DNA of 8,409 nt, taken from assembly GCA_041749275.1 (NCBI GenBank), contig JBGTBQ010000439.1, positions 1 through 8,409 on the forward strand, in the 5' to 3' direction. Source of the DNA: JBGTBQ01 sp041749275. GTDB lineage: Bacteria; Acidobacteriota; Blastocatellia; Pyrinomonadales; Pyrinomonadaceae. Shown here piece by piece: positions 6,903-8,409 of this stretch (position 1 is the stretch's first letter; the number at the start of each line of letters is the position of its first letter). The translations under genes and the position numbers were made by a program. Below the pieces are notes generated by a model that ran no database searches, was not told the origin of the DNA, and saw only the letters and a list, made by a program, of their open reading frames with translations.

Positions 6903-8409
6903 CGCTGACCTCCTGGGTCTCGCTCGATACGCGGTGGCCGAGTCTGGCCGCCCGCCGCTGCCTCAAATTCTCTTTACGCAGCTCAACCCTCTCGTGCGCG
7001 TCTTCCACGGGCGGCTCTTTGCGCGCCTCTCCGCTGAGGAAGGCGGCCAGCGACGCGACCGTGGGGTGCTCAAACAACTTGACCATCGGGATTTCCATGT
7101 CTAACTCGGCGCACAACTGCAGGTGCACTTTCGCCACCAGAAGTGAGTGCCCCCCCAGGTCAAAGAAATTGTCGTCCACCCCGATCTTCTGCTGCCCGAG
7201 AACCGTCGCCCACACGGCGGCGATGGTTCGCTCCAGCTCTGTCCGCGGGGCGACGAACACGTGTGCCGCCGCCGCTTTCGCTAGGTCGGGAGCAGGCAAC
7301 GCTCCGCGGTCTACTACGCCGTTGGGAGTCAGCGGTAATTGGTCGAGAAATATGATGGTCGTGGGGACCATATATTCAGGCACGAGCTCTTTCATAAACG
7401 TGTGCAGGTCGTTCGCGTTCAGGCTCCCGTCGTCGCCGCTCACGACGTAGGCGATCAGGTGGCCGCTTGGTTCTTTCTCCTCTCCTACAACGACTATACA
7501 ATCTCGCACGCCCTCATGCTTCAAGAGGGTCGCCTCAATCTCGCCGAGATCTATGCGATACCCGCGCACCTTCACCTGCGTGTCTGCTCGCGCCACGTAC
7601 TCCACCTCACCATCGCTCGTCCACCTCGCCAAGTCTCCCGTCCTGTAGAGCCGACCTCCGGCCTCCCCGCCATACGCGTCCGGCACGAACTTCTCACCCG
7701 TCAACTCCGGACGGTTCAGGTACCCCCTCGCCACTCCCGCCCCGCCCACATACAACTCACCCACCACACCCACCGGCACTGGCCGCAGCTCTTCGTCCAG
7801 TATGTAAACCCGCGTGTTCGGCAGCGGCCGTCCTATCGGCGGCGGCTCCGCCCGCACTCCCTCGCACTTCCTCATCGTCGCGCAGAACGTCACCTCCGCC
7901 GGCCCGTAGGCGTTGTAGAACCTTCTCCCGGCAGACCAGCGCGCCGCCAACTCAGCCGGGCACCTCTCACCAGCCATCACTATCGTCTCGGGAGCCGCCC
8001 ACCCCTGCTCGGGCAGCTGCGCCAGCACCGATGGCGGCAAGGTCACGGTGGTTATCGTCTGATCGCTCATCAACCCCGTGAGCCCCGCGCCCGGCAACAT
8101 CTCCTCTTGCGCCCCGAGGCACAGCGTGGCACCGGCCGACAGCGTGCTGAATATCTCCCAGACCGAGGCGTCGAAGCTCAACGGGGCGAACTGCAAGACG
8201 CGTCCCCCGGGGCTGATGCCGAACGTTTCGACCTGCGCCTGAGCGAGGTTGCTTACGCCGCGGTGCCCGACCAGCACGCCCTTGGGCCGCCCCGTCGAGC
8301 CCGACGTGTAGATGAGGTAGGCGAGGTTCTCTGGGGCCGCTCCCCCCGCGAGGTTCCCGGCGGCGCGGGCCGCGACCTGTGCCCACTCCGAGTCCAGGAA
8401 GATGGTCTG
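6895..8409 (-). CDS. NRPS, C-terminal part: adenylation domain, PCP and charged tail (partial, 5' end beyond right edge)
   Basis: The minus frame is open from the right edge to a TAG stop at 6895-6897, giving 504 residues of a larger cytoplasmic NRPS. It selects an amino acid, activates it as the aminoacyl-AMP and loads it on its own carrier. Order seen: A domain from just before motif A3 (residues 1-375), PCP (384-459), then about 40 mostly charged residues. No epimerase, methyltransferase or thioesterase lies between or after these, so the chain must pass to another protein. The next gene starts inside this one (8-base overlap) and begins with a KS, so that PKS is the obvious acceptor. The first codon visible (CAG at 8409) is already inside the A domain; GTG at 8277 is an internal valine (A3 motif), not a start. 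Odd: A10 lysine replaced by valine (see finding). Family assignment is sure; the substrate is a prediction. Confidence 0.95.
   Translation of the reverse strand, partial: QTIFLDSEWAQVAARAAGNLAGGAAPENLAYLIYTSGSTGRPKGVLVGHRGVSNLAQAQVETFGISPGGRVLQFAPLSFDASVWEIFSTLSAGATLCLGAQEEMLPGAGLTGLMSDQTITTVTLPPSVLAQLPEQGWAAPETIVMAGERCPAELAARWSAGRRFYNAYGPAEVTFCATMRKCEGVRAEPPPIGRPLPNTRVYILDEELRPVPVGVVGELYVGGAGVARGYLNRPELTGEKFVPDAYGGEAGGRLYRTGDLARWTSDGEVEYVARADTQVKVRGYRIDLGEIEATLLKHEGVRDCIVVVGEEKEPSGHLIAYVVSGDDGSLNANDLHTFMKELVPEYMVPTTIIFLDQLPLTPNGVVDRGALPAPDLAKAAAAHVFVAPRTELERTIAAVWATVLGQQKIGVDDNFFDLGGHSLLVAKVHLQLCAELDMEIPMVKLFEHPTVASLAAFLSGEARKEPPVEDAHERVELRKENLRQRRAARLGHRVSSETQEVSGD
6909..6914 (-). promoter_or_regulatory. 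Strong ribosome binding site (AGGAGG) and 8-base gene overlap
   Basis: On the minus strand AGGAGG stands 6 bases before GTG (6902-6900), the start of the PKS gene, within the last codons of gene 1. GTG and the TAG stop of gene 1 share GTGACTAG (6902-6895). This fixes the PKS start: the protein begins MTSDRTSVEI and reaches the KS fold within a dozen residues. The arrangement suggests translational coupling and near-equal amounts of the two partner proteins. Confidence 0.85.
7033..7260 (-). other. Peptidyl carrier protein domain of gene 1
   Basis: Residues 384-459 of the fragment follow the A domain directly and carry the 4'-phosphopantetheine motif DNFFDLGGHSL. The modified serine is residue 422 (codon 7144-7146). 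The aminoacyl thioester formed here is what the KS of the next protein should take over. All usual helix landmarks (start at TELERTIAAVW, end at HPTVASLAAFL) are present, so it looks functional. Confidence 0.93.
7285..8409 (-). other. Adenylation domain of gene 1, Phe-like pocket, A10 Lys missing
   Basis: Motifs seen, numbered from the right edge: A3 YTSGSTGRPKGV (34-45), A4 FDASVWE (79-85), A5 NAYGPAE (166-172; usual form YGPTE), A6 GELYVGG, A7 YRTGDLARW, A8 QVKVRGYRIDLGEIE, A9 EYMVP, A10 LTPNGVVDR (usual NGKVDR). Aligning by eye to GrsA PheA gives pocket residues D80 A81 W84 T123 V144 A146 A167 F175 C176, with V365 at the Lys517 place. GrsA Phe is D-A-W-T-I-A-A-I-C-K, so Phe or another aromatic is the best guess. 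Without the lysine, activity is in doubt. Confidence 0.88.
8288..8328. repeat. 41-base direct repeat, copy 2 (A3 motif of gene 1)
   Basis: Second copy of the repeat at 288-328. The bases just outside (8287 and 8329) differ from copy 1, so the block is sharply bounded. Either shared strong codon preference or recombination/gene conversion between the A domains could explain it. Confidence 0.9.

Noticed and set aside
7467..8081. Plus-strand open frame of 204 codons rich in Pro and Ser
   Set aside because: Antisense to the gene 1 A domain; its composition is the mirror of GC-rich codons and there is no ribosome site or known motif.
6895..8277. GTG at 8277 as the start of a short NRPS gene
   Set aside because: This valine lies inside the A3 motif (RPKGV), and the frame continues open with A-domain sequence to the right edge.

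Overview
This window is the interior of one hybrid non-ribosomal peptide synthetase / polyketide synthase (NRPS-PKS) locus. All of it is coded on the minus strand, so transcription runs from right to left. It holds three consecutive megasynthase genes, two of them cut by the window edges. Apart from a 34-base gap (2213-2246) there is no non-coding DNA, and I see no tRNA, rRNA, CRISPR array, insertion sequence, transporter, thioesterase or regulator gene. The DNA is GC-rich and the carrier, KS and KR sequences resemble the hybrid systems of soil-type or filamentous producers (Acidobacteriota, Myxococcota, Cyanobacteria). The high GC content argues against most cyanobacteria. I cannot fix the phylum from sequence alone.

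In order of transcription: (1) 8409-6895, the C-terminal part of an NRPS, adenylation (A) plus peptidyl carrier (PCP), ending in a charged tail. (2) 6902-2247, a complete one-module PKS of 1551 residues with the order KS-AT-KR-carrier. It starts at a GTG that overlaps the end of gene 1 by 8 bases, behind a perfect AGGAGG. (3) 2212-1, an NRPS starting with a condensation (C) domain followed by an A domain that runs off the left edge.

Read as an assembly line, gene 1 loads an amino acid (pocket closest to phenylalanine type). Gene 2 extends it with malonyl-CoA and reduces the beta-ketone, which gives a statine-like gamma-amino-beta-hydroxy acid. Gene 3 condenses this with a second amino acid whose partial pocket (D-L-T-K) points to Asn or Asp. 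The product is probably a lipopeptide or peptide containing a statine-type unit, but starter, length and release are outside the window.

The most notable oddity is in the gene 1 A domain: the A10 lysine (PheA Lys517), normally needed for adenylation, is a valine. Other points are a PCP-like carrier at the end of the PKS, a C-domain motif reading HHIITDA instead of HHxxxDG, KR stereochemistry fingerprints that are both absent, and a 41-base exact direct repeat over the A3 motifs of the two A domains, exactly 8000 bases apart.
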